A stretch of 64,000 bases of DNA. Origin: Paraliobacillus quinghaiensis. GTDB taxonomy: Bacteria > Bacillota > Bacilli > Bacillales > Amphibacillaceae. The notes beneath the pieces were generated by a model. The model saw only the letters and a program-made list of their open reading frames with translations, did not search any database and had not been told where the DNA came from. Below are positions 15,259-23,141 of the stretch, in pieces (the stretch's first letter is position 1; each line of letters opens with the position of its first letter). A program made the position numbers and the translations under genes. The stretch spans positions 1 to 64,000 of the forward strand of contig NZ_QJSH01000007.1 in the NCBI RefSeq assembly GCF_003426025.1, in the 5' to 3' direction.

Positions 15259-16716
15259 TTAGTTTTTTCTAATTTTTTGAATCTCATCAGCAACGAATTG
15301 AACTTGTGTGCCAACTATTACTTGAATGTTATTTGCACCTACGACATTAATTCCAGGAACTCCAGTTGCTTTAATTTTATTTTGATCAACTGCATCCATA
15401 TCTTTTACTTCTAGGCGCAAACGTGTAACACAGTTATCAACAGAAACAACATTTGCATCTCCGCCCAAACCATCGTAAATTTCCTTAGCCATTGTTGCTA
15501 CTTCATCTTTATCAGCTGATACTTTGTCATCTTTGTCATTGTTTACAGCATCCATATCTTCATCTTCTCGACCAGGAGTTTTAAAGTTAAATTTTGTGAT
15601 CAAGAAACGGAATAGGAAGTAGTAGATTAGAGCAAATACTACACCTTGTAATATCAACATATAAGGCATGTTGGCAAGTGGAAGTCTTGAGCTTAAGACA
15701 AAGTCAACAAAACCAGCACTAAAACCAAACCCTGCTGTCCATTCAAATAAAGAAGCAATAAATAATGATACACCTGTTAATGCGGCGTGCACAACATAAA
15801 GTGCAGGTGCTAAGAACATGAATGAGAATTCAATTGGCTCTGTAACCCCTGTGAAGAATGAAGCAAAGCCTGCTGCTAGTAATAATGAAGCAGCTTGTTT
15901 CTTCCTTTTTGTTTTAGCTGTATGATACATCGCTAAAGCAGCGGCTGGTAGACCAAACATCATTACTGGGAAGAAACCGGCTTGATACATTCCAGTCACA
16001 CCTTTTTCCCCAGTTCCAGCCCAGAAGTTACCAATATCATTAATGCCAGCAACATCAAACCAGAACACTGAGTTTAATGCATGGTGTAAACCTGTAGGAA
16101 TTAATAGTCTGTTAAAGAATCCATATAACCCTGCGCCAGCTGCGCCTAAATCACTGATTGATGTACCGAATGAAACTAAACCTGAATAAACAACTGGCCA
16201 AACATAAAATAATACTGCTGAAGCTACAAGCATAGAAGCTGCACTCATGATTGGTACGAGTCGTTTTCCACTAAAGAAAGCGAGTGCGTCTGGTAACTTA
16301 ACATGACTAAAGCGATTATACATAATAGAAGCAATAATACCAGAAATAATACCAACAAAAGCGTTTTCAATTTTACCGAAAGCAGGATCTACTGCTGATG
16401 CGTCAACACCTTGTAATAAGGCAACTGTTCCGGTTGAAAGTAAGGTTGTTGTTACAAGGAAAGCAACTAAACCACTTAATGCGGCTGAACCGTCTTTATC
16501 TTTTGACATACCAAGTGCAACACCGACAGCAAAAAGGATCGGAATGTTATCAATAATCGACGCACCGGCTTTAATTAAAAAGGCTGCTATAACACTTCCA
16601 GATCCCCAACCTGAAGGGTCAATCCAATAGCCAATACCCATTAAAATAGCTGCTGCTGGTAACACTGCAACCGGTAACATTAATGAGCGACCGAGTTTCT
16701 GAACATAATTCATCAT
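15259..16716 (-). CDS. nagP: PTS N-acetylglucosamine transporter EIICB
   Basis: The protein joins an EIIC membrane domain (residues 1 to about 370, ten or so helices, with LLIPTGLHHALNSVFWF, GMYQAGFFPVMMFGLP and FFTGVTEPIEFSFMFLAP) to an EIIB domain with the phosphorylated Cys429 in NCVTRLRL. There is no EIIA domain, as in B. subtilis NagP, so the phosphate must come from a shared EIIA such as that of the glucose system. It takes up GlcNAc as GlcNAc-6-P. The -35 of its likely promoter overlaps a NagR-type operator (16903-16918), and it is divergent from nagA. Confidence 0.93.
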   Translation of the reverse strand: MMNYVQKLGRSLMLPVAVLPAAAILMGIGYWIDPSGWGSGSVIAAFLIKAGASIIDNIPILFAVGVALGMSKDKDGSAALSGLVAFLVTTTLLSTGTVALLQGVDASAVDPAFGKIENAFVGIISGIIASIMYNRFSHVKLPDALAFFSGKRLVPIMSAASMLVASAVLFYVWPVVYSGLVSFGTSISDLGAAGAGLYGFFNRLLIPTGLHHALNSVFWFDVAGINDIGNFWAGTGEKGVTGMYQAGFFPVMMFGLPAAALAMYHTAKTKRKKQAASLLLAAGFASFFTGVTEPIEFSFMFLAPALYVVHAALTGVSLFIASLFEWTAGFGFSAGFVDFVLSSRLPLANMPYMLILQGVVFALIYYFLFRFLITKFNFKTPGREDEDMDAVNNDKDDKVSADKDEVATMAKEIYDGLGGDANVVSVDNCVTRLRLEVKDMDAVDQNKIKATGVPGINVVGANNIQVIVGTQVQFVADEIQKIRKN

Positions 16717-16881
16717 TTGACATGACCTCCTATAAATAATTGATAAAAAAGTAATACGTTAAAGCATTTGACAATTAATACACAATCTGAGATAAGTACT
16801 ACAATTAAGATAATTGCAAAAAAATACACTACTAAATTCCAACTCATCTCCTTTCATGTAGTTATGTTAATCAATAAATCC

Positions 16882-16918
16882 ATAATAGCACAACACTGTT
16901 TAAGTTGTCTATACCAAT
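16882..16918 (-). promoter_or_regulatory. nagP promoter overlapping a NagR (dre) operator
   Basis: On the minus strand ATTGGTATAGACAACT (16918-16903) matches the NagR/YvoA dre operator. Its TAGACA doubles as a -35, and TATTAT (16887-16882) lies 18 bases further on. Repression of nagP by NagR is therefore expected. Confidence 0.75.
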
Positions 16919-17087
16919 AATAGATGTTTTTTTATTTTTATTAGGGTGAATTGATTAAAGTTTCGTTCTGCAAAGAGTTGGAATCCTAATATAACTATAT
17001 TCATTAGAATAGCTTTAATGACAAATACTTGTACTGTTTTAGAAAAAGAGATTAAAGAACTCCTTAAGATCATATAAAACACTATTT

Positions 17088-17103
17088 AGTTGTATATACC
17101 AAT
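17088..17103 (-). promoter_or_regulatory. NagR (dre) operator 2
   Basis: On the minus strand it reads ATTGGTATATACAACT, one base different from operator 1. It lies about 100 bases before nagA. Confidence 0.75.
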
Positions 17104-17137
17104 TAGGATTATATGTGTTAATGTTAATTAAACACAA

Positions 17138-17153
17138 AGTTATCTAGACAACT
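17138..17153 (+). promoter_or_regulatory. Degenerate third NagR-like site
   Basis: AGTTATCTAGACAACT matches 12 of 16 operator bases and is a near-perfect palindrome centred on TCTAGA. It lies just before the nagA ribosome site and could act as a roadblock. Confidence 0.45.
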
Positions 17154-17205
17154 ATACAATAAAGTGGTATTCTTATTTTATATTAAAATTACTGGCGGTG
17201 AGAAA

Positions 17206-18399
17206 ATGAGTGCTCAGAACATACTACTTACCAATTTGGAGATTTATACAGAAGATGGCACGGTTAAAAATGGTTATATAAAGGTAGTAGATGAATTAAT
17301 AGCAGAAGTCGGAGAAATGACTAAACTTACAACCAATCAAGGATTTGAGTTAATAAAATTTCCGAATAAATCCAAGGTTATTCCTGGAATGATTGATGTG
17401 CATATTCATGGTGTAAATGGTGCAGATACAATGGATGCAACTAAGGAGAGTATGCAAACAATGGTTGATTCTCTTCCTGCTGAAGGCACCACTGCTTTTC
17501 TTGCGACAACAATTACCCAAGGTGAAACAGCGATAGAAAATGCATTGCGTAATGCAGGTGAATTCATTGAACACCATCAAAAGGTTGGGCAAGCTGAGTT
17601 ATTAGGTGTTCATTTAGAGGGGCCTTTTATTAATCAGAAAAGAGCTGGTGCACAACCGGTTGATCATATTATAAACCCGAAATTGGAATTGTTTGAAGAA
17701 TGGCAGGATATTGCTAATAATACCATTAAGCTTGTGACATTGGCCCCTGAACAAGACGGTGCTCTTTCACTGATCAATTACTTAAAAGGATCTGATGTTA
17801 TCGCCTCTGTCGGTCATTCAGATGCGACGCTTAAAGATATTGATCAGGCAATTGCAGCAGGCCTTTCGCATGTGACGCATTTATATAATCAAATGCGTGA
17901 ACTTCATCACCGCGAACTTGGTGTTGTGGGAGCGGCTTTACTAAGAGATGAATTAATAACTGAAGTGATTGCAGATGGGGTTCATGTACAACCGGAAGCC
18001 ATTCAGTTAGCTTATCAACAAAAAACAGCAGAACGACTGATATTAATTACTGATGCTATGAGAGCTAAGTGTTTAAAAAATGGGAGCTATGATTTAGGCG
18101 GACAGCAGGTAACGGTAAAAGACGATAAAGCAATACTTGCAGATGGTACATTAGCAGGGAGTGTACTTACGATGGGGCAGGCTTTTAAAAATATAATTCG
18201 CTACACGAATTGTACAATAGAAGAAGCAATAAAAATGTCTTCCACTGTTCCAGCAAAAGAACTTAAAGTTTTTGACCGTAAAGGGAGTATTTCGACTGGT
18301 AAAGATGCTGATCTTGTTATTTTAAATGAACAATTAGATATTACGATGACATTATGTCGGGGGAAGATCGCGTATAGAAAGGAGAATAATAAAGAATGA
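17206..18399 (+). CDS. nagA: N-acetylglucosamine-6-phosphate deacetylase
   Basis: This amidohydrolase converts GlcNAc-6-P to glucosamine-6-P and acetate. Visible motifs are the metal-binding HIHG (His66, His68), GTTAFLATTIT, HLEGPFI, GHSDAT, the THLYNQMRELHHRELG block and LITDAM. The normal family length is about 390 residues; here it is 397 from ATG 17206. I reject the longer frame from 17164 because GGCGGTGAG lies just before ATG 17206. The gene overlaps nagB by four bases and is preceded by NagR operators. Confidence 0.93.
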   Translation: MSAQNILLTNLEIYTEDGTVKNGYIKVVDELIAEVGEMTKLTTNQGFELIKFPNKSKVIPGMIDVHIHGVNGADTMDATKESMQTMVDSLPAEGTTAFLATTITQGETAIENALRNAGEFIEHHQKVGQAELLGVHLEGPFINQKRAGAQPVDHIINPKLELFEEWQDIANNTIKLVTLAPEQDGALSLINYLKGSDVIASVGHSDATLKDIDQAIAAGLSHVTHLYNQMRELHHRELGVVGAALLRDELITEVIADGVHVQPEAIQLAYQQKTAERLILITDAMRAKCLKNGSYDLGGQQVTVKDDKAILADGTLAGSVLTMGQAFKNIIRYTNCTIEEAIKMSSTVPAKELKVFDRKGSISTGKDADLVILNEQLDITMTLCRGKIAYRKENNKE

Positions 18400-19134
18400 G
18401 ACTAATTACAGCAACTAACTATACTGACATGAGCAAACTTGCTGCAGAAATAATTCTAAAACGAATTAAGGAAACGAATAAAGTCACGCTAGGTTTAGCT
18501 ACTGGCAGTACGCCAATTGAAACGTATAAATATATGATTGAGGACTATCAACAGAATAAAACGGATTATCACCATGTAACAACATTTAATCTAGATGAGT
18601 ATGTAGGGATAGGCCCAACTGATCCGAACAGCTATTATTATTTTATGCAGACGAAATTGTTTAACGCTATTCACATACCAGAACAACAAACACATATCCC
18701 AAATGGATTAGCAAAAGACCTGAGACAAGAATGTATCGCGTATGAAGAAAAGATTAAAAATCATGGTGGAATAGATTTACAAGTACTTGGTTTAGGGAGT
18801 AACGGGCATATTGGCTTTAATGAGCCTGGTACTAAATTTGATACAAGAACGCATGTGGAGCAGTTAACTGAAACAACACGTCGTGCAAATGCGCGGTTCT
18901 TTAATACGCTAGAAGAAGTACCAACACATGCCATTACAATGGGAATTGATACAATATTACAGAGTGATGAAATCCTTCTTCTCGTATCTGGGGAAGAAAA
19001 GAGTGCTGCACTTACACAATTACTAGAAAGTAAAAAAAAGTGATCCAACATTTCCTGCCTCTGCATTGATTGGACACCCTAATGTAACAATTGTTGCAGA
19101 TCAAGAAGCATTGCAGTATGCTAATGTTAATTAA
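18396..19134 (+). pseudogene. nagB: Glucosamine-6-phosphate deaminase with a frameshift near the 3' end
   Basis: The first 210 codons match NagB well: LGLATGSTP, TFNLDEYVG, SYYYFM, GLGSNGHIGFNEPG, TRRANARFF and LVSGEEKSAA. The frame then stops at TGA after an A8 run (19032-19039). Removing one A restores SDPTFPASAL and a normal C-terminus ending at 19134 (about 245 residues, the usual family length). The missing segment holds the conserved PASALQ-type helix, so the short product would probably be inactive. It may be a true mutation, a phase-variable tract, ribosomal slippage or a sequencing error. The start overlaps nagA (ATGA), and nagR follows. Confidence 0.85.
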
Positions 19135-19153
19135 GTAGAGGTGTAAAGAATAG

Positions 19154-19174
19154 GTCTGGCTAGCCAGGCTTTTT
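19154..19174 (+). terminator. Short terminator between nagB and nagR
   Basis: GTCTGG and CCAGGC pair around a CTAG tetraloop, followed by T5. Partial attenuation before nagR is plausible. Confidence 0.55.
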
Positions 19175-19199
19175 CTTCGCTTGAAAGGGGCGAACGAAA

Positions 19200-19925
19200 A
19201 TGATTGATAAGAATTCACCGGTTCCAATTTACCACCAATTAGAAGAGCATATTAAACAATTAATTGAAAGTGGTGATTTAAAACCGGGTGATATGATTCC
19301 CTCAGAACGGGAGTATGCTGACAAATATCAAGTTAGCAGAATGACAATACGACAAGCGATTGTAAATCTAGTGAATGAGCGCTACCTTTATCGTGTAAAA
19401 GGAAAAGGCACATTTGTGATGGATCAAAAATTAGAGCAAAGTTTACACGGCTTGACGAGTTTTTCTGAAGATATGAAATCAAGGGGAATGAAGGCAAGTA
19501 GTAAATTAATTAGTTTCGAAATTATTCCTGCAGATCCTAAACTAGCAGATCAGTTAGGTATACAAGAGCATGGTCCAGTGTATGAAATTAAGCGCATTAG
19601 ATTGGCGGAAGAAGTACCTATGGCACTAGAACGAACGTATATTTCAGCCAATAAAGTAAAAGGGTTAACAGAGGAGATTGTCCAATATTCTTTATATGAA
19701 TATATTGAAGAAAAACTGAATCTAAAAATTGCAAAAGGAACACAAGTAATTGAAGCGGCGATAGTAAATAGTGAAGAAGTTGAATATCTGCAAGTTCCGG
19801 AGCAATCACCAATCATGTTAATTCAACGTAATACAAGTCTTGAAGATGGGACAATTTTTGAAGTAGTAAAATCTTCTTATCGTGCAGATAGGTACAAATT
19901 TATGATAGATCTAACGCGCCCTTAA
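19200..19925 (+). CDS. nagR: GntR/HutC-family regulator NagR
   Basis: Residues 1-70 form the GntR winged helix (PVPIYHQLEEHIKQLI, GDMIPSEREYADKYQVSRMTIRQAI, YRVKGKGTFV). Residues 85-240 form the UTRA ligand-binding domain, with PVYEIKRIRLAEEVPMALERTYI and a terminal SSYRADRYKFMIDL. The B. subtilis orthologue NagR (YvoA) binds dre sites and is released by glucosamine-6-P or GlcNAc-6-P. Matching operators lie between nagP and nagA. The gene has its own RBS (AAAGGGG) and is followed by murQ. Confidence 0.92.
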   Translation: MIDKNSPVPIYHQLEEHIKQLIESGDLKPGDMIPSEREYADKYQVSRMTIRQAIVNLVNERYLYRVKGKGTFVMDQKLEQSLHGLTSFSEDMKSRGMKASSKLISFEIIPADPKLADQLGIQEHGPVYEIKRIRLAEEVPMALERTYISANKVKGLTEEIVQYSLYEYIEEKLNLKIAKGTQVIEAAIVNSEEVEYLQVPEQSPIMLIQRNTSLEDGTIFEVVKSSYRADRYKFMIDLTRP

Positions 19926-19951
19926 TTTTCTTTGTATCGGAGTGAGTCCAA

Positions 19952-20848
19952 ATGAAAGATATTCCTATTACAGAAACAGTTAATCAAAATAGTATAGCTA
20001 TAGATGAAATGAAGCCTATAGAAATTGTAACGTTAATGCTTGAGGAAGACCAAGCGATCTATCAAGGAGTCAAACCTTGCTTAACTCATGTAGCAAGTGC
20101 CGTAGATTTAATTGTTACACAGTGGAAAAAGGGTGGGAGAGTATTCGTAGTTGGAGCTGGGACAAGTGGTAGAATAGGTGTGCTTGATGCAGTTGAATTA
20201 GGTCCGACCTTTTCTGTTCCAGTTGATCGATGGATAGGTATTGTTGCTGGTGGACAGGAGGCGATGTGGCAGCCGCTTGAACAGCATGAGGATGATGAAA
20301 CTAAAGTAGTTGATGAATTGAGAAAGTACGAATTAAATGAGTGTGATGTTGTAATTGGAATGACTGCAAGTGGTTCAACAGCTTTTGCGCTTGCAGCGAT
20401 TCAATATGCAAACGACATGAATGCAGCGACGATAGGAATAAGTTGTAACTATAATACTCGTATTTCCGATGTTAGTGATTGTGCGATTGAAGCGGTTGTG
20501 GGCTCAGAAATAATCCGTGGCTCAACTAGATTAAAAGCAGGAACAGCACAAAAAATGATCATCAATATGCTATCTACAGCTACGATGATTCGACTAGGAA
20601 AAGTCTATCAAAATCAAATGATTGAAGTTCAACTTATAAACGATAAACTAAGAAAACGCGCGGAACAATCATTAATGGATATTGCTGAGGTGTCAGAATT
20701 TGAAGCACAAGCACTTATGCAAGAGACAAAATATGATCTTAAAAAAGCCATATTTATCAGCATGACAGACACAAACATAGAAGTAGCCGAACGATATCTA
20801 CAACAAGCAAACGGCCACCTCAAGAAAGCAATCCGAAACTTCCTTTGA
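19952..20848 (+). CDS. murQ: N-acetylmuramic acid-6-phosphate etherase
   Basis: MurQ cleaves the lactyl ether of MurNAc-6-P to give GlcNAc-6-P and D-lactate, feeding NagA. The SIS-domain signature GAGTSGRIGVLDAVELGPTF is present, along with GMTASGSTAFAL, GSEIIRGSTRLKAGTAQKM and NMLSTATMIRLGKVY. The length of 298 residues equals that of typical MurQ. It is the last gene of the cluster, so both cell-wall sugars converge on the same route. No MurP transporter is present in the window. A REP-like repeat starts at the very next base after its stop codon. Confidence 0.93.
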   Translation: MKDIPITETVNQNSIAIDEMKPIEIVTLMLEEDQAIYQGVKPCLTHVASAVDLIVTQWKKGGRVFVVGAGTSGRIGVLDAVELGPTFSVPVDRWIGIVAGGQEAMWQPLEQHEDDETKVVDELRKYELNECDVVIGMTASGSTAFALAAIQYANDMNAATIGISCNYNTRISDVSDCAIEAVVGSEIIRGSTRLKAGTAQKMIINMLSTATMIRLGKVYQNQMIEVQLINDKLRKRAEQSLMDIAEVSEFEAQALMQETKYDLKKAIFISMTDTNIEVAERYLQQANGHLKKAIRNFL

Positions 20849-20887
20849 GGTGCCTGTCACTTCCCGGTTTTTGCGGAATTTTGTCGA
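20849..20887 (+). repeat. REP-like dispersed repeat, copy 4
   Basis: GGTGCCTGTCACTTCCCGG is followed by TTTTTGCGGAATTTTGTCGA. It abuts the murQ stop codon. Confidence 0.8.
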
Positions 20888-20912
20888 TGAAGTACATATA
20901 ATGTTTAGGTGA

Positions 20913-20949
20913 CTAGGAAGTCCTTATTTTATATAGGGGCTTCTTTTTT
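20913..20949 (+). terminator. Probable terminator after murQ
   Basis: GGAAGTCC and GGGGCTTC form an imperfect stem followed by six T residues. Confidence 0.6.
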
Positions 20950-21066
20950 ATGCAGTCATAACAAATTATTATGATAAATCAATGTTTCTGTTCATATTAG
21001 ACATAATTCGCGCTATAATAGTAGGTTGTATGTATTGATTTATCTTCAGATTTAAAATACTAGATT

Positions 21067-21246
21067 TATCCCGGTGTAATCGTCCGTAAAACTCCCACTT
21101 CAAAACATCGAGAAAAATCAAAGTTGTTTATGTGGGAGTAAACGGACGCTAACACCCCGAATGGTTCAGAGGCCTTTAGGTCATCCTTTAGGGCTAACAA
21201 TCAGTGGGGGAAGGGCAAAAACCCCACTGATTGAAGTTTCACTTTA
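21067..21246. repeat. Hairpin-rich dispersed element, copy 2
   Basis: This copy is nearly identical to 1022-1180 but has about 20 extra bases (containing GGCCTTTAGG) before the second hairpin. It lies directly upstream of the LrgA-like gene and so forms its immediate upstream region. Confidence 0.8.
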
Positions 21247-21277
21247 TATAAACTTTCTTAAAGAAGTAGGTTTGAGT

Positions 21278-21643
21278 ATGTTAATGAAAATAGTAACGAT
21301 TTTTCTTCAAATAGCATTAATATATAGTTTCTTATTATTGGCGATGGGTTTAAAGCAGGTGTTTGCAATCCCATTTCCAGCAACATTAATTGGTTTGTTT
21401 TTATTATTTTTTGCTTTAGTATTAAAGATTGTTAAGTTAGAGTGGGTTGAAAAAGGAGCGAATTGGTTAATGGCTGAATTGTTGCTTTTCTTCATTCCGT
21501 CTGCTGTTGGAATTGTGAACTACGATGAAATTGTAAGTTGGCAAGGAGTTAATATCGTGTTATTGATCGGTTTTAGTACGTTTATTGTAATGAGTTTAAC
21601 AGCATTAATCGTAACTAGGTTCAAGGGAGCTGATGCAGCGTGA
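21278..21643 (+). CDS. LrgA/CidA-like holin-type membrane protein
   Basis: The 121-residue protein has four membrane helices and the family block PFPATLIGLFLLFFAL, then WLMAELLLFFIPSAVGIVNY. LrgA/CidA proteins act with LrgB/CidB partners in control of murein hydrolases, autolysis or export of pyruvate-like metabolites. I take ATG 21278 (ATG 21284 is also possible); the longer frame from 21161 runs through a repeat element. The ribosome site is weak (AGGTTTGAG). It overlaps the next gene by four bases. Confidence 0.85.
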   Translation: MLMKIVTIFLQIALIYSFLLLAMGLKQVFAIPFPATLIGLFLLFFALVLKIVKLEWVEKGANWLMAELLLFFIPSAVGIVNYDEIVSWQGVNIVLLIGFSTFIVMSLTALIVTRFKGADAA

Positions 21644-22338
21644 TTTTTCTTTTCGTGACCATCTTGACATATGGCTTGTACAAATTAGCGAAGCAATTAA
21701 CGAAAAAAGTAGACTTTCCATTGTTTCATCCATTGCTATTAACGCCGGCTTTATTGATCGGAGCCATTTTCACGTTAAATATATCGGTTTCTGATTACAC
21801 AGAAGGTGCATTTTTGCTCACACATATGTTAGGGCCTGCAACAATTGCATTTGCAATCCCTGTTTACAAACATTTGTCAGTTTTAAAGAAGCATATTGGG
21901 CTGATCTTGATTAGTGTAACAGCAGGTTCTTTAATTGCCATTTTTTCCTCTTTTGGACTAGCAATCTTGTTAAAGATGGAGCACCATTTCCTGATAAGTT
22001 TACTACCGAGGTCGATTACAACACCACTTGCAATGGAAGTTTCAACCGGTATTGGAGGGCAACCATCCTTAACAATCATATTTGTCATTATGACAGGTAT
22101 TTTAGGTGGGGTAATGGGCCCAGCAGTCTTTAAACTTTTTGGAGTCAAGTCTCCAATCGCAAAAGGACTCGCGCTAGGTATGAGTGCGCATGCTGTTGGT
22201 ACAAATAGAGCAATAGAATATGGGGAAGAAGCAACAACGTTTTCCACTCTAGCTATGATACTAGCAGGCGTAATTACTATTCTTATTTTTGAAGCTGTGC
22301 CTGTCACTTCCCGGTTTTTGTTATTTTTTGTCAATTAG
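21640..22338 (+). CDS. LrgB/CidB-like membrane protein with a repeat-derived C-terminus
   Basis: Polytopic membrane protein of the LrgB family: HPLLLTPALLIGAIF, GPATIAFAIPVYKH, LLPRSITTPLAMEVSTGIGG and KGLALGMSAHAVGTNRAIEYG are visible. The start is GTG 21640, overlapping the stop of the LrgA-like gene. Residues 220-232 (VPVTSRFLLFFVN) and the stop lie inside REP-like repeat copy 5, so the native end of the last helix has been replaced. The protein may still work, as the change is confined to the last residues. Confidence 0.85.
   Translation: MIFLFVTILTYGLYKLAKQLTKKVDFPLFHPLLLTPALLIGAIFTLNISVSDYTEGAFLLTHMLGPATIAFAIPVYKHLSVLKKHIGLILISVTAGSLIAIFSSFGLAILLKMEHHFLISLLPRSITTPLAMEVSTGIGGQPSLTIIFVIMTGILGGVMGPAVFKLFGVKSPIAKGLALGMSAHAVGTNRAIEYGEEATTFSTLAMILAGVITILIFEAVPVTSRFLLFFVN
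22297..22333 (+). repeat. REP-like dispersed repeat, copy 5 (inside a coding region)
   Basis: GTGCCTGTCACTTCCCGG then TTTTTGTTATTTTTTGTCAA overlaps the 3' end of the LrgB-like gene and supplies its final codons. Confidence 0.8.
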
Positions 22339-22432
22339 ATGTATTTACATAATTTGATGCTTTAGCCTATGGCAAATGACCTATCTCTTACATAACTTAT
22401 TCTTGTAGTAAGTAATTGGGAGGGGTATAAAG

Positions 22433-22702
22433 ATGAATTATATGTATCGTAATAATATGCCACAGCAAATGATGGGGCATAATCAAATGGACCATTCTGA
22501 AGTTATGCACGTTATGGTGATGGAGCCATTTGTATTTAAAGCAGCAAGTAGCCTGATTGAAAAGTATGTAGTAATTGAAACTACACGCGGGTCAATTAGT
22601 GGTGTACTTACAGATGCTAAACCGGACCATGTAGTCGTTAAGCAACGAGACTCTCTATTTTTTATTCGGTTATGTGAAATTATTTGGATCATGCCAGAGT
22701 GA
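22433..22702 (+). CDS. DUF2642 family protein (YuzF-like)
   Basis: The 89-residue protein has a Met/Asn/Gln/His-rich N-terminus (about 30 residues), then a compact beta domain, VYVVIETTRGSISG-like, with GVLTDAKPDHVVVKQRDSLFFIRLCEIIWI. This resembles the Sm-like DUF2642 proteins of spore-forming bacilli such as YuzF, some of which are spore-associated. RBS GGGAGGGG precedes ATG 22433. It is a single gene with a REP-like repeat and a strong terminator just downstream. Confidence 0.75.
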   Translation: MNYMYRNNMPQQMMGHNQMDHSEVMHVMVMEPFVFKAASSLIEKYVVIETTRGSISGVLTDAKPDHVVVKQRDSLFFIRLCEIIWIMPE

Positions 22703-22706
22703 AGAA

Positions 22707-22735
22707 GTGCCTGTCACTTCCCGTATTTTGTCGAA
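22707..22735 (+). repeat. REP-like dispersed repeat, copy 6
   Basis: GTGCCTGTCACTTCCCG then TATTTTGTCGAA begins five bases after the DUF2642 stop codon. Confidence 0.8.
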
Positions 22736-22752
22736 CCAAAACTTAATGGAAA

Positions 22753-22788
22753 GGAAGTACCTGTTTGGAATAGGTGCTTCCTTTTTTT
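22753..22788 (+). terminator. Rho-independent terminator after the DUF2642 gene
   Basis: GGAAGTACCT and AGGTGCTTCC (one G-U) are followed by seven T residues. From here to 23108 nothing but AT-rich spacer was seen. Confidence 0.8.
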
Positions 22789-23108
22789 AGGTTCACTCAA
22801 TGGTATATTTTTTAAACTCTATGGTTTATAATCTGAGTGTTTTTAATGATATCTAATGAAATATAGTGTTAGACAGCGTAATTTAATGTAAAAGTATCAT
22901 TTTTTACTTGTCAAAACTATATAAGGTCAATTTTTCGTCCTATATAGCTGTTATTTTAGATATTGACAAATTGTTAATTTTATATTTTAATAATAGAGTC
23001 GCATATTTTCAATTTCTTTTACTTTCTCTTATAAGGAAATGAAAGGAAGCTATCAATCTGTAAAGCTATCACGATAAACAAATTCTAGAAATTAAAGAGG
23101 TGTTGTTA

Positions 23109-23122
23109 GGCAAGCGCTTACA
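23109..23122 (-). promoter_or_regulatory. Candidate CcpA cre site before the symporter gene
   Basis: On the minus strand TGTAAGCGCTTGCC matches 12 of 14 positions of the cre consensus. It lies 20 bases before the start codon, where bound CcpA could block transcription. Confidence 0.4.
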
Positions 23123-23141
23123 AAAAACGGGAGGTTATACG

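Noticed and set aside
16769-16805. TTGACA-17-GATAAG promoter on the plus strand behind nagP
   Set aside because: It points into the intergenic region with no gene or structured RNA following; probably chance in AT-rich DNA.
21161-21277. N-terminal extension of the LrgA-like protein
   Set aside because: The extra residues are translated from the dispersed element and precede the natural first helix.
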